Assembly: GCA_024636495.1 (NCBI GenBank) | Contig: JAGXGZ010000061.1 | Coordinates: forward strand, 31,434 to 95,433 | DNA from: Roseobacter sp. | GTDB taxonomy: Bacteria > Pseudomonadota > Alphaproteobacteria > Rhodobacterales > Rhodobacteraceae | Length of the DNA: 64,000 nt | Direction of reading: 5' to 3' | In this document: piece by piece, positions 1-8,571 of the stretch | Numbering within the stretch: position 1 is the stretch's first letter | Layout of the letters: every line of letters starts with the position of its first letter | Translations under genes and position numbers: made by a program | The notes under the pieces: model-generated | Told to the model about the DNA's origin: nothing | What the model saw: the letters and a program-made list of their open reading frames with translations, nothing else | Databases searched by the model: none

Positions 1-767
1 ATTGCCAGCATATCAGTCGTAATCGGATCGCTTTGCCCTTTCAGCTCGGCCTGCCAAAGGCGATACCGCGCCACCTGTGACCACCCGCCCATACCCAACA
101 GCAGCTGGTGAAAGTAGGTGACTGAGGCGTCTGGGGTAAGCTCTAGCGTGTCGCAGGCCAGCGCAAGCGAGGTTCTTGCGCGCCCCGGCAGGGCTGCCAC
201 AAAGCCTGCAAATCCCTTGAGGCCTGCGATTTCGGGCGTCAGATCCCGACTGGCAAAGATTGTCCAGCTTTCGAAGGCGTCGCGCCCGGGGGTGACTTGC
301 CATAGCGCTTGGCCCGCGTCGAAATACCCAGATGCCCACGCACCGATCCGGTCCTCGATCAACCCCGGCCAATCAATGCCAGAGACCGCCTGTGCCAAGT
401 GCGCAATTGTGGGAAGCGCCTGCACAACGTCATCGCACGCCGAAGCGGCAGCCTTTAGTGCGGCAACGCTTTGGGGCGCGCCCGCAGGTGCGTTGACCAA
501 GGCGGCCCCCAGATCTGCATCCGTGATCGTCCCGTCTGCAATGCGGTCGTTGTACCACGCGTTGGGCATCGTCGCCGTGACGCCCGCCACCCGCCCCAAC
601 AGCCCGGACACCTCGGCAAGGGTCTGGCCGGTCTGGCCCAGAAACGGGTTCACCGCGACAGAAGATGACAAAGGCCAAAGCGGCGGGATGGTGCGGCTTG
701 ACGCCTCGGACGCTGCGATGATTTCAAGATGTGCGCCGGAAAACCCGGCATGTGTACCCGACTTCAT
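1..767 (-). CDS. dabA: DabA-type inorganic carbon transporter subunit (DUF2309), 5' part only
   Basis: This frame stays open from an ATG at 767 to the window edge (about 255 residues), so the 3' part lies outside. It is recognised by the stretch at residues 28-40 (PPLWPLSSSVAVN), typical of the DUF2309/DabA N-terminus, and by a later segment with GMGGWSQVARYRLW. DabA is the cytoplasmic, zinc-containing, carbonic-anhydrase-like partner of the membrane protein DabB; the pair accumulates bicarbonate using the proton gradient. The start overlaps the dabB stop by 4 bases (ATGA) and an AGGAGAG ribosome site lies just upstream, so the two are translationally coupled. The zinc-site residues cannot be checked because they should lie in the missing part. 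Confidence 0.82.
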   Translation of the reverse strand, partial: MKSGTHAGFSGAHLEIIAASEASSRTIPPLWPLSSSVAVNPFLGQTGQTLAEVSGLLGRVAGVTATMPNAWYNDRIADGTITDADLGAALVNAPAGAPQSVAALKAAASACDDVVQALPTIAHLAQAVSGIDWPGLIEDRIGAWASGYFDAGQALWQVTPGRDAFESWTIFASRDLTPEIAGLKGFAGFVAALPGRARTSLALACDTLELTPDASVTYFHQLLLGMGGWSQVARYRLWQAELKGQSDPITTDMLA

Positions 768-2353
768 GAGCTCTCTCCTGTGGTGGGGATGGTTTTTCTG
801 GACCAGCCTCTGAGCAGGCGATCCTCTACGGCGTTGATGTAAAGCCCGTTTGACAGGTGGATGCGCAACCCTTGTGCAGCGGGGTGATGCGACCACAGTG
901 GCAGGGTCGATTGCGCCAGCGCCACCGCGCCAAAGCTAAAGAGCGACAGCAATATCAGCGCCCATTCCAGTGGTCCTGCCACAGGGGCAGGGGGCAAGGT
1001 GCCTGCCGTCAGCCATTCCGATCCGCGTTGCAGCGCCAGATAGGCGATGGTCGCCACGACAGACATCAGCGCCGTGCGCCTTGTCAGGTTACGCGGTGCT
1101 GCGTCGGCCAGCCCTTGCGCAAGCAAATAAGCGACACCGAAGATCAAGATCGCACCCAAGGCAACGGCCTGCGGCGACTTTGTGCCAAACCCGATCAGCG
1201 CCCCCGAACAGATATAGACGACCCCGTAGATTGCGATTGCCAGCCCAAAAGCGCGCGTGACGGCAGCCAGATCAGGCACAGCAATAGGGCCGGGCCTGCG
1301 GATTGCTGCGATCCGTTCGACGGCACCGCCCGCCGACAGAAACGAATGCGCTTTGTAAAGCGAATGCGCCACGATGTGCAGCAGTGCGAGCGGAAACAGC
1401 GCCAGCCCGCATTGCAAGATCATGAACCCCATCTGTGACACAGTTGACCACGCCAGCGAGGCCTTGACCGTGGGTTGGGTCAGCATGACCACGCCACCAA
1501 AAAGCGCGGTAAATCCGCCAAGTGCAACCAACACGGCCAGAACCAGCGGCGACAGCAGCATGACATCGGCGAAGCGGATCAAAAGGAACCCGCCGCCATT
1601 CACCACGCCTGCGTGCAACAGTGCCGAGACGGGGGTTGGGGCCTCCATCACCTCTGTAAGCCAGCCGTGGGTTGGAAACTGCGCTGACTTCAGCAGGGCT
1701 GCAAGGGCAAGCAGGGCCGCTGCACCGGTTGCCAACCCGCCGCCTTGGCCCAAGGCTGCGGCGTTTAGCATTTCCGAAATCTGTGTTGTCCCGTACGCTG
1801 CGATCAGCAGCAGGGTAGCGGCGATAAGGGCCAGATCACTAGCCCGTGCCGTGACAAATTTTTTGTATGCAGCGCGCTGGGCTGCGATGCGGCTTGGATA
1901 AAACAACAGCAACTTGTGCAGCGCCAGACTGGTTGCAATCCACGCGCCCACGAATTGGATGATATTCGCCGATTGAACCAACAAGACCACAGCAGCCAGA
2001 GTAGCAAGCAGCCAGACCGTGAAATCCATCTGTCGCGCTTCGCCATCCAGATAGGTCCTGGCATAGCGCACGACGACCCAGCCGATGAACGTCACCAACA
2101 GCAGCATCGTGATACTGACAACATCGATGCGGGCAGACAGACCGACGCCGAGAACCCCGATCAGGGCGCTATCCCCAGCACCTTGCGTGATCAGGGTGGC
2201 AAGCGACGCGCTTGCGACTGCGAGGGCCGCAAGTGCCGCCGCTTCGCTTAGACGGGTAGCGCTGCGCGTGGGCAATGTGCGGTTGAAATGCAGAAAAATG
2301 GCCGTTCCGGAAAGGACGGCAGCGGCAAGAAGGGGCAGGAGGTGGATCAACAT
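764..2353 (-). CDS. dabB: DabB, proton-conducting membrane subunit related to NuoL
   Basis: A 529-residue polytopic membrane protein of the NADH-quinone oxidoreductase subunit L / Mrp antiporter family (Proton_antipo_M). The central part has conserved antiporter segments such as SAQFPTHGWLTEVMEAPTPVSALLH (cited only as a landmark near residues 240-262) and a later LLHIVAHSLYKAHSFLSAG helix with the buried Lys/His of the family. An isolated NuoL-like gene followed directly by a DUF2309 gene is the DAB arrangement, not complex I, and no other nuo gene is near. The ATG at 2353 is preferred over one 26 codons upstream because GGAG lies 6-9 bases before it and the protein then begins with a membrane helix. 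Confidence 0.85.
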   Translation of the reverse strand: MLIHLLPLLAAAVLSGTAIFLHFNRTLPTRSATRLSEAAALAALAVASASLATLITQGAGDSALIGVLGVGLSARIDVVSITMLLLVTFIGWVVVRYARTYLDGEARQMDFTVWLLATLAAVVLLVQSANIIQFVGAWIATSLALHKLLLFYPSRIAAQRAAYKKFVTARASDLALIAATLLLIAAYGTTQISEMLNAAALGQGGGLATGAAALLALAALLKSAQFPTHGWLTEVMEAPTPVSALLHAGVVNGGGFLLIRFADVMLLSPLVLAVLVALGGFTALFGGVVMLTQPTVKASLAWSTVSQMGFMILQCGLALFPLALLHIVAHSLYKAHSFLSAGGAVERIAAIRRPGPIAVPDLAAVTRAFGLAIAIYGVVYICSGALIGFGTKSPQAVALGAILIFGVAYLLAQGLADAAPRNLTRRTALMSVVATIAYLALQRGSEWLTAGTLPPAPVAGPLEWALILLSLFSFGAVALAQSTLPLWSHHPAAQGLRIHLSNGLYINAVEDRLLRGWSRKTIPTTGESS

Positions 2354-2434
2354 AGAAGGCTCCGTCAGCGGGGATGGGTGTCGCGCTGTGATATTGAAAG
2401 CCAAGACTTTAATAAAATTCATTGTTTGCATCGG

Positions 2435-2457
2435 ATCGTTCGCTTAAAGCGAATGAT
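2435..2457. promoter_or_regulatory. Palindrome in the dabB/lysR intergenic region, candidate LysR operator
   Basis: The core TTCGCTTAAAGCGAA (2439-2453) is a perfect 7+1+7 inverted repeat. It extends to a 23-base palindrome with ATC and GAT at the ends and one mismatched pair. It abuts the lysR start and lies about 80 bases upstream of dabB, the usual place for an autoregulatory LysR site controlling a divergent target. Binding is inferred. Confidence 0.5.
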
Positions 2458-3312
2458 ATGAATTATAATCATCTGCGATATTTCTGGGAGGTCGCCCGCG
2501 ACGGGAACCTGACACGCACAGCGGCGCGGCTGAATCTATCGCAGTCCGCCGTCTCTGTGCAGATCCGAAAGCTGGAGGATCGGTTGGGCCAGCCGGTATT
2601 CGAGCGGCGCGGAAGGCAGCTTCATCTGACCGAAGCAGGGCGCATCGCGTTGGACTATGCCGATACGATCTTTGGGGCCGGTCAGGAACTGCTGGCCACG
2701 TTGCAACGCACAGCCAGTCCGCGTCAGGTCTTGCGGGTTGGTGCGCTGGCCACCCTTTCGCGCAACTTTCAGATTGAATTTCTGCGCCCGCTTCTGGGCA
2801 AGCCGGAGGTCGAGCTGATCTTGCGCTCGGGCACTTCGATGGAGCTGCTTTTGGGATTGGAGACGTTGCGGCTGGATGTTGTGCTGACCAACCGCAGTCC
2901 CGCCTCGGATGCGCTGACGTCGTTCATGGTGCATCCTGTGTCCGAACAGCCAGTCAGCATCATCGGGACTGCCGCGCGGATCAATATGGGCCAAAGCCTG
3001 AAAGACCTTTTGGCGAAAAACCCGATGATTGTGCCCACGACGGATAGCCCCATCAGGGCGGGATTTGACATGCTGTGCACGCGGCTTGATATCCGGCCCG
3101 TTCTTGCGGCAGAGGTCGACGACATGGCGATGATGCGTCTGCTGGCCCGCGAGGACATCGGTTTGGCACTGCTGCCGCCGATTGTGGTGAAGAATGAACT
3201 TGAAACTGGCCTTCTAAAAGAAGCTCAACATGATGTAGGCCTGTCCGAGAGCTTTCAGGCGGTGACCATCAAACGCAAATTCCCTAACCCCCTGCTTGCC
3301 TCGCTGTTTTAG
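2458..3312 (+). CDS. LysR-family transcriptional regulator, likely regulator of dabBA
   Basis: A 284-residue LysR-type regulator. Residues 1-60 form the winged helix-turn-helix (HLRYFWEVARDGNLTRTAAR, then LSQSAVSVQIRKLED), followed by an effector-binding domain. The N-terminal wording resembles the NhaR branch of the family. The ATG at 2458 is chosen because the protein then starts MNYNHLRYF, the normal family start; an in-frame ATG 12 codons upstream would overlap the palindrome. It is divergent from dabB, so it probably senses carbon status and controls the carbon-uptake pair. The effector is unknown. Confidence 0.8.
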   Translation: MNYNHLRYFWEVARDGNLTRTAARLNLSQSAVSVQIRKLEDRLGQPVFERRGRQLHLTEAGRIALDYADTIFGAGQELLATLQRTASPRQVLRVGALATLSRNFQIEFLRPLLGKPEVELILRSGTSMELLLGLETLRLDVVLTNRSPASDALTSFMVHPVSEQPVSIIGTAARINMGQSLKDLLAKNPMIVPTTDSPIRAGFDMLCTRLDIRPVLAAEVDDMAMMRLLAREDIGLALLPPIVVKNELETGLLKEAQHDVGLSESFQAVTIKRKFPNPLLASLF

Positions 3313-3451
3313 CGAAGCTGCCGGCTTTGATAGGACCGGTAGGACATCGCATAAAGGGTAAAGTCGGGCTGTTGCTGGCTATAGAAAGGAGACTTAAGGG
3401 GCGGACAGGGTCGCCGCGCCTGTCTCTAAGTCGGGTGGAGGGGTAAAACAG

Positions 3452-3781
3452 ATGTTGAGCGGCATTCGCATTATCCCAATCGAGGGCAATTTCCCCGTGC
3501 CTTTTTCTGCGATGCAATTGGTCGATCTGGGCGCAGATGTTGTCGCGCTTGCATCGCATGGGGTACTCATTTTAGCAGCTGATTGTATTTGGCCTTTTAT
3601 GAAGGGCACGCAGATGCAATGCGACGTGGTTGATGAATGTTCGCAACTGCATGGCGGATATGGCTACCTGAGCGACTAACCCATCGGTTAACTTTACGCA
3701 GATGCCCGCGTGCAAACGATTTATGGCGGTAGCAACGAGATCATGAAGCCGCTGATTGGCTGGTCTTTTGTCCCGCATTGA
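3452..3781 (+). pseudogene. Chimeric remnant: CoA-transferase N-terminus joined to acyl-CoA dehydrogenase C-terminus
   Basis: One frame reads first like the N-terminus of a CaiB/BaiF (alpha-methylacyl-CoA racemase-type) CoA-transferase (MLSGIRIIPIEG, then FSAMQLVDLGADVV). It then switches to the C-terminal helices of an acyl-CoA dehydrogenase (MQCDVVDECSQLHGGYGY). In-frame stops interrupt it at 3677-3679 and 3689-3691, and the same frame continues with YADARVQTIYGGSNEIMK up to a stop at 3779-3781. The conserved QLHGGYGY and IYGG(T/S)NEIMK motifs make the origin clear. Most of both parent genes is deleted, so this is decayed DNA and not a working small gene. Confidence 0.72.
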
Positions 3782-4031
3782 TGGGGGGCGGGGGGCTGTA
3801 TCCTTGATCATGGTGGCGTAGAAATGGGTCATGCAAGGCACAAGGCAAAAAGGGTTTGGGTGAATTTAATCCACACTGGCACCCATAGTTTAAGCCCACA
3901 GCACGCTTGCCCGAAAAGCTATCGTTCTTTAGTACAGCGATGAATGGCGTGAAAATATGATCCTAGATCAAAGATTTATGGTCACTTCACGCGGCTGACG
4001 TTACGCACAACCTCTTGGAGTACTTTCCAAC
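3782..4031. other. Intergenic stretch without a recognised feature
   Basis: About 250 bases between the pseudogene and the glycosyltransferase. It is somewhat AT-richer than its surroundings and presumably carries the promoter of the downstream cassette. No convincing gene, hairpin or operator was seen. Confidence 0.4.
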
Positions 4032-5273
4032 GTGAGAATATCGATAGTTATCCCGACACGCGACAGGGCCGCTTATTTGCGCTATTCGCTGGCCACTGCA
4101 ACGGCGATTGCCGATCCTGACGTTGAAATCGTGGTAAGCGACAATGCCTCTGTCGACGAGACCGCACAGGTTGTTGAAAATGCGAAAGACCCCCGGATCA
4201 AATATGTAAACACCGGCTCGCGTGTCTCGATGCGTCAAAACTTTGAATTCGCCTTGAAGCAAAGCACGGGCGATTACGTGATTTTCTTTGGGGATGATGA
4301 CGGGATCTTGGCCGGTCAGTTCCCGATGTTGCGCCGCATTCTGGAAGAACAGCGACCCGACGGCTTGAGTTGGGATTTCCCGGTTTATGGCTGGCCGACC
4401 GCAGGCCACCAGGGCCGGCTCGGCGGCTTGCGGATTGTAAAGCGGCGGCTGTTTGGTGGCCCGCAAATGTTGGATGTGAACGACCGCAGGCGGGCAGCCG
4501 AAGGGGGGCGCATGGACAAACAGCATCCGATGCCCGCGATCTATCACGGGTGTGTCTCGCGGTCGTTTCTGGATCAGATATCGCATGCGGACGGGACGTG
4601 TTTTCTGGCACGCAGCCCGGATACCTACATCAACTATCGGACAATCCAGCACGGTGGTACTTTTTTACACTGCGCCCATCCGTTCTCGATCAATGGATAC
4701 AGCCCGGCGAGTACCGGCGGTGGCATCGCAGCACAGGGCAGTGCGGCGGATCCCAAGCCAACCAAATCCAAGTTCGAGACAGAGCTTGAAACAGACCCGA
4801 TCGACGATGTAATCCCATTGTCCAAATCAATGGCGTTGGGCTTTCTGGGGACGCTTGAAACCGTTCGATCGCATTTCCCTACGCCGCCTCTGCATCCTGA
4901 TTATACATCATGGTATGTCAGTGGTCTGGACAATATGCGCGGCAAAAACGAGAAGACCCGCGCCGAGATTTTCGCGTCGCTGCGCCAGCACGCGGTAAAA
5001 TTCGACGCGTTGCCTGCGTTGGAGGCGGCGCAAAAACCGTGGCGGCATCGTTTGCGAAAGCTGTCTGTAACGTGGGAAAAGAACCTTGCAAAGGTGAGCA
5101 GCTTTCGAATTAAGACGGCGCGTGGCGGTGAAAACACCATTCTGACTGCTGCACAAACCTGTGATGCCTTGCTTGGGGTTGATTATGATCTTGTCCTAAA
5201 TGGTGACCTTGGCGCCCGATCCGGCTGGGCAAATGTCAAATCACGGGGTAAAAGCCTTGCAAACCAGACCTAA
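4032..5273 (+). CDS. Family 2 glycosyltransferase, first gene of a glycan-modification cassette
   Basis: A 413-residue protein with a GT-A fold at residues 1-100. It opens with ISIVIPTRDRAAYL (nucleotide-sugar binding start), then VSDNASVDET, and carries the metal-binding acidic cluster FFGDDDG. No membrane helix is obvious, so it is probably cytoplasmic or membrane-associated. The C-terminal 200 residues are not recognised and may set acceptor specificity. Translation starts at GTG 4032, where the first strand of the fold begins; TTGGAG lies further upstream than usual. It heads a co-directional run with a methyltransferase, an acetyltransferase, a PhyH dioxygenase and a second methyltransferase, pointing to a decorated surface glycan or glycolipid. 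Sugar and acceptor are unknown. Confidence 0.78.
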   Translation: MRISIVIPTRDRAAYLRYSLATATAIADPDVEIVVSDNASVDETAQVVENAKDPRIKYVNTGSRVSMRQNFEFALKQSTGDYVIFFGDDDGILAGQFPMLRRILEEQRPDGLSWDFPVYGWPTAGHQGRLGGLRIVKRRLFGGPQMLDVNDRRRAAEGGRMDKQHPMPAIYHGCVSRSFLDQISHADGTCFLARSPDTYINYRTIQHGGTFLHCAHPFSINGYSPASTGGGIAAQGSAADPKPTKSKFETELETDPIDDVIPLSKSMALGFLGTLETVRSHFPTPPLHPDYTSWYVSGLDNMRGKNEKTRAEIFASLRQHAVKFDALPALEAAQKPWRHRLRKLSVTWEKNLAKVSSFRIKTARGGENTILTAAQTCDALLGVDYDLVLNGDLGARSGWANVKSRGKSLANQT

Positions 5274-5318
5274 AACCCTCTGCCCACTGGTGCCGAACCG
5301 TAAAACAGGAACTTCAAT

Positions 5319-6071
5319 ATGACGATGTCCGACGACCGCGAAGAATTTGCGCGCAACGCTTCGAAAAACGCAGCCGCATTAGGTGAAGACAAGGCCCTGT
5401 TTGAACAATCCAAGAAACTGGTTCTGGGTCTTGATAAATACGACTATTCCTATCTTTGGAGCTGGATGGGCGTCCCGATCATTCAGATGCCCGCCGATGT
5501 TCTGGCCACCCAGGAAGTCATCTGGAACACCAAACCCGATATTATCATTGAAACTGGTGTTGCCCGGGGCGGGTCGGTTTTGTTTATGGCGTCGATTCTG
5601 GAAATGATGGGCAACGGGCAGGTGATCGGGGTCGATATTGATATCCGCGCGCACAATCGCGAAAGCATCGAAAGCCATCCGATGTCAAAGCGCGTCACCT
5701 TGATCGAAGGCGGATCTGTTGACGAAGACACGCTTGCCAAGGTGCGCAAGGAAATCCCGGAAGGTGCGCGGGTCATGGTTATTCTTGACAGTGATCACAG
5801 CCGTGACCACGTCCTGGCCGAATGTCGCGCCTACGGCCCGATGGTGACGCCGGACTGTTACCTCGTCGTGGCAGACACACTTGTCGGACATCTGACCGAA
5901 GACGAAGCGCCCAAGAAACGGTCTCACATCTGGTTCAAGGGCAATGAGCCCCTTGCGGCGATGAACGACTATCTGGCGGAAAATGATCGCTTTGAGATTG
6001 ATCCCGTGATCAATGGTAAACTTGTGCTGTCATCCTCGCCGGGTGGATATCTACGATGCACAAAAGCCTGA
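5319..6071 (+). CDS. CmcI-type (cephalosporin hydroxylase family) SAM-dependent methyltransferase
   Basis: A 250-residue protein of the CmcI / rhamnosyl O-methyltransferase family. The SAM-binding core is visible: IIIETGVARGGS (motif I), then GVDIDIRAHNR (acidic residue at the end of strand 2) and VILDSDHS (strand 4, with Asp/His that bind metal or substrate in this family). Despite the Pfam name these enzymes are mostly sugar O-methyltransferases in glycan clusters, which fits the adjacent glycosyltransferase. A second ATG two codons in could be the start. The 3' end overlaps the GNAT gene by 16 bases, so the two are co-translated. Confidence 0.8.
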   Translation: MTMSDDREEFARNASKNAAALGEDKALFEQSKKLVLGLDKYDYSYLWSWMGVPIIQMPADVLATQEVIWNTKPDIIIETGVARGGSVLFMASILEMMGNGQVIGVDIDIRAHNRESIESHPMSKRVTLIEGGSVDEDTLAKVRKEIPEGARVMVILDSDHSRDHVLAECRAYGPMVTPDCYLVVADTLVGHLTEDEAPKKRSHIWFKGNEPLAAMNDYLAENDRFEIDPVINGKLVLSSSPGGYLRCTKA

Positions 6072-6616
6072 CGACGCGGCTTCGGGATATCAGGTCAAAC
6101 GATCATGCTGAAATTGATCGGTTGCGGTCAGATGTGGCATTGCAAAAGCTGCTTTTGGGCGCGCGCGAACCGATCACCGAAAAAGCTTCGGACTGGCTTG
6201 AGCGGCGCAGTGGTGATGGCTGGACCAGCGCAGTGACAGATCAGACGGACGCTTTTCTTGGCTATGTCCAGATTGGCAGCATTCACCGCGACAGCCGCAC
6301 CGCGTGGTTCGGAATTTGCCTGATCGAAAAGGCGCGGGGGCGCGGGCATGGGGCCGACGCTACACAGCTTGCCTTATCGCATGCGCGCGACCGGATGAAT
6401 TTGCGCAAAGTCTTGTTAAAGGTGCGGGCTGACAACCCCGCGGCGCAGCTTTACGGGAAAATCGGATTTCGAACCGTGGGGACATTGTGCGAGGAATACG
6501 ATTCAGGCGACAGTATCCATGATGTGAAAATCATGGAAATCTTACTTGGTGGGCAAGCTGGTGAACCATCAATTCGGCACCAACCAGCATCGGCTATGGA
6601 TTTGAGGACTAGATGA
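6056..6616 (+). CDS. GNAT-family N-acetyltransferase
   Basis: A 186-residue GNAT acetyltransferase of the RimJ/RimL-like branch. The acetyl-CoA pyrophosphate loop is visible as KARGRGHGADA, followed by the helix with HARDRMNLRKVLLKV and the NPAAQLYGKIGF segment typical of GNAT motif B. It overlaps the upstream methyltransferase by 16 bases and the downstream dioxygenase by 4 (ATGA), so it belongs to the same operon. In glycan clusters such proteins often acetylate an amino-sugar nucleotide; that role is inferred. Confidence 0.78.
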   Translation: MHKSLTTRLRDIRSNDHAEIDRLRSDVALQKLLLGAREPITEKASDWLERRSGDGWTSAVTDQTDAFLGYVQIGSIHRDSRTAWFGICLIEKARGRGHGADATQLALSHARDRMNLRKVLLKVRADNPAAQLYGKIGFRTVGTLCEEYDSGDSIHDVKIMEILLGGQAGEPSIRHQPASAMDLRTR

Positions 6617-7422
6617 TCAAAGATTTCAACGACAACGGCTATATCATTATCCCCGGCTTTTTTGACATTGAGACACAGGTAAAGCCGATCCAGCGGGGTA
6701 TTCAGCGTATTATCGCAATGGTTGCCGACAAATATGGCGTTGACGCACCCTGCGATACTGTTGAGCTGGCGATGACAAAAGGCATCATGGCCATCGCGCA
6801 GTCTGACCGGTCCCGCGCAGCCGAAGTCTACGATGCCGTCAAGCAAATCCCTGAATTCATGCAACTGGTCAGCCAGCCCAAAAATGCCGACATATTTCGC
6901 GAATTGCGCCCGCAAAGTGATCCAGGCTTGGCCGCTGGTGGATACGGCATCCGGATGGATTTCCCGTCAGAAGACAAATTTCGCGCCTTTTGGCATCAGG
7001 AATTTCCCGCCCAATTGCGCAGCCCGGACGGGATCGTATTTTGGACCCCTTTGATGCCTGTGACCTCGGATATGGGGCCCGTAGAACTTTGCCCCGGCTC
7101 CCATAAGGACGGTATCGTTCCGGTGGTCAAGGACGATGGCGGGGCGGGTAAAACCGGGGCATACGCCTTGCGTTTGCACGAGGAAGAAAAACGGCTTGCG
7201 AAATACGAGTCTGTTGCCCCTCTGACCCAGCCGGGAGATCTGATCTTGATGGACTTCCTGACGCTGCATCAATCGGGGGCGAACCGGTCGGACCAACCGC
7301 GTTGGTCGATGCAGTTTCGGTGGTTCAATTTCAACCATCCCGTCGGTCGTCAGATCGGCTGGAAAGGTGCCTTTGCCGAAGGCGTCGATTTCGCCACTGT
7401 TCTGCCCGAGCTGCTCGCATGA
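6613..7422 (+). CDS. Phytanoyl-CoA dioxygenase (PhyH) family Fe(II)/2-oxoglutarate oxygenase
   Basis: A 269-residue PhyH-family protein. It begins with the family motif DFNDNGYIIIPGFFD, has FWHQEFPAQLRS and MGPVELCPGSHKDG in the jelly-roll core, and ends with LTLHQSGANRSDQPRWSMQFR, which carries the distal iron-binding His and the 2-oxoglutarate Arg. Such enzymes hydroxylate lipids, sugars or small molecules. It is joined to its neighbours by ATGA overlaps on both sides. A glycan or lipid intermediate is the likely substrate, but the sequence does not identify it. Confidence 0.8.
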   Translation: MIKDFNDNGYIIIPGFFDIETQVKPIQRGIQRIIAMVADKYGVDAPCDTVELAMTKGIMAIAQSDRSRAAEVYDAVKQIPEFMQLVSQPKNADIFRELRPQSDPGLAAGGYGIRMDFPSEDKFRAFWHQEFPAQLRSPDGIVFWTPLMPVTSDMGPVELCPGSHKDGIVPVVKDDGGAGKTGAYALRLHEEEKRLAKYESVAPLTQPGDLILMDFLTLHQSGANRSDQPRWSMQFRWFNFNHPVGRQIGWKGAFAEGVDFATVLPELLA

Positions 7423-8543
7423 TTGCGGCCACGAACTGCCGCGTGTGTGGCACCCCATGTCCCGATGCTGCGTTCGATGATGCAGGCCCGTCGCTGACGT
7501 CGATCCGAACTGTGATCGACGTCCCGACGCAGGTTTTTCTGTGCGAAAACTGCGGGCATGCGCAAAGCCCCGATCTGCCCGATCTCGAGGATTTTTATGA
7601 CACCCAATACCGCATCTCGCTTGATATTGACGGGCATGACCAGCTTTATGAAAACGCCGCTGGCGAACAGGTGTTTCGCACGGCCTATCAGGCCGAAATG
7701 GTCTTGGATATTGCCCCGCCAATAGGGGCGAAAATTCTTGATTTTGGCGCAGGCAAAGCCACAACCTTGCAACGCATCGTCGAGGCACGCCCGGATCTGC
7801 AACCGTTCGTTTTCGATGTATCGACTGATTATGTGTCTCATTGGGCGACGTGGATTCCCGAAAGCCAGCAATCTACCTATCAGCTGCCTGACGAATGGAG
7901 CGGCCAGTTTGATTTCATCACGGCCCATTTTGTTTTGGAACATGTCGCAGACCCGGTCGCTATCTTTCAAGATTTGCGCCGTTGTCTGGCCCCCAAAGGA
8001 CAATTGTTTTTCACCGTGCCGGATGCGGATGGGAACACCGGTGACCTGCTGGTTGTCGACCATCTAAATCACTTTTCGCGCGCAAGCCTGTTGGCGGCGC
8101 TTGGCCGTGCGGGGCTGGTGGCCACGTCGATAGACACCGACCGTTTCGGTGGGGCCTTTGTTGTTGTCGCAAGACCGGGCGAGGCCTTTGATGTGCCACC
8201 CCCTGACACGCGGCCCGCGCAGGCAAGTTTGGATGCTTGGGCCAAAACGCTGCTGATGCTGCGTGAGCAAACTTTACCGACCCCAATCGCGATATATGGT
8301 GCCGGATTTTACGGCAGCGTCATCGCGGCGCGGCTTGCCAATACCCCTGAGTGTTTTCTGGACCGCAATCCGTTCCTGCAGGGGCAATTGCATCTGAACA
8401 GTCCGGTCTTGTCGCCTGAAGACTGTCCTGCGGATGTAAAAACGGTTGTTGTCGGGCTAAATCCGAAACGGGCCCGTGAAATTTTAAGCTCCAACATCGC
8501 GTGGCTGCCAGAGCAGGCGGAATTGATCTATCTCGACGGGTAA
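7419..8543 (+). CDS. Zinc-binding class I C-methyltransferase (TylCIII/NovU-like)
   Basis: A 374-residue three-part protein. It has an N-terminal zinc-binding domain (CRVCGTPCPD, then CENCGHAQSP), a SAM-binding core (ILDFGAGKATTLQRI as motif I, FDFITAHFVLEHV as the strand 4 region), and a C-terminal Rossmann-like domain starting IAIYGAGFYGS. This is the layout of sugar C-methyltransferases such as TylC3 and NovU, which act on dTDP-4-keto sugars. The start at 7419 overlaps the PhyH stop (ATGA); a longer frame from 7302 only adds residues read through the PhyH gene. It closes the five-gene cassette and suggests that the product contains a branched or methylated sugar. Confidence 0.8.
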   Translation: MIAATNCRVCGTPCPDAAFDDAGPSLTSIRTVIDVPTQVFLCENCGHAQSPDLPDLEDFYDTQYRISLDIDGHDQLYENAAGEQVFRTAYQAEMVLDIAPPIGAKILDFGAGKATTLQRIVEARPDLQPFVFDVSTDYVSHWATWIPESQQSTYQLPDEWSGQFDFITAHFVLEHVADPVAIFQDLRRCLAPKGQLFFTVPDADGNTGDLLVVDHLNHFSRASLLAALGRAGLVATSIDTDRFGGAFVVVARPGEAFDVPPPDTRPAQASLDAWAKTLLMLREQTLPTPIAIYGAGFYGSVIAARLANTPECFLDRNPFLQGQLHLNSPVLSPEDCPADVKTVVVGLNPKRAREILSSNIAWLPEQAELIYLDG

Positions 8544-8571
8544 ACGCAGCGGCTGGTGGCTTGCTTGATAA

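Noticed and set aside
118..813. Long plus-strand frame opposite dabA
   Set aside because: It lies antisense to the DabA frame, has low-complexity Ala/Ser/Pro composition and no recognisable motif.
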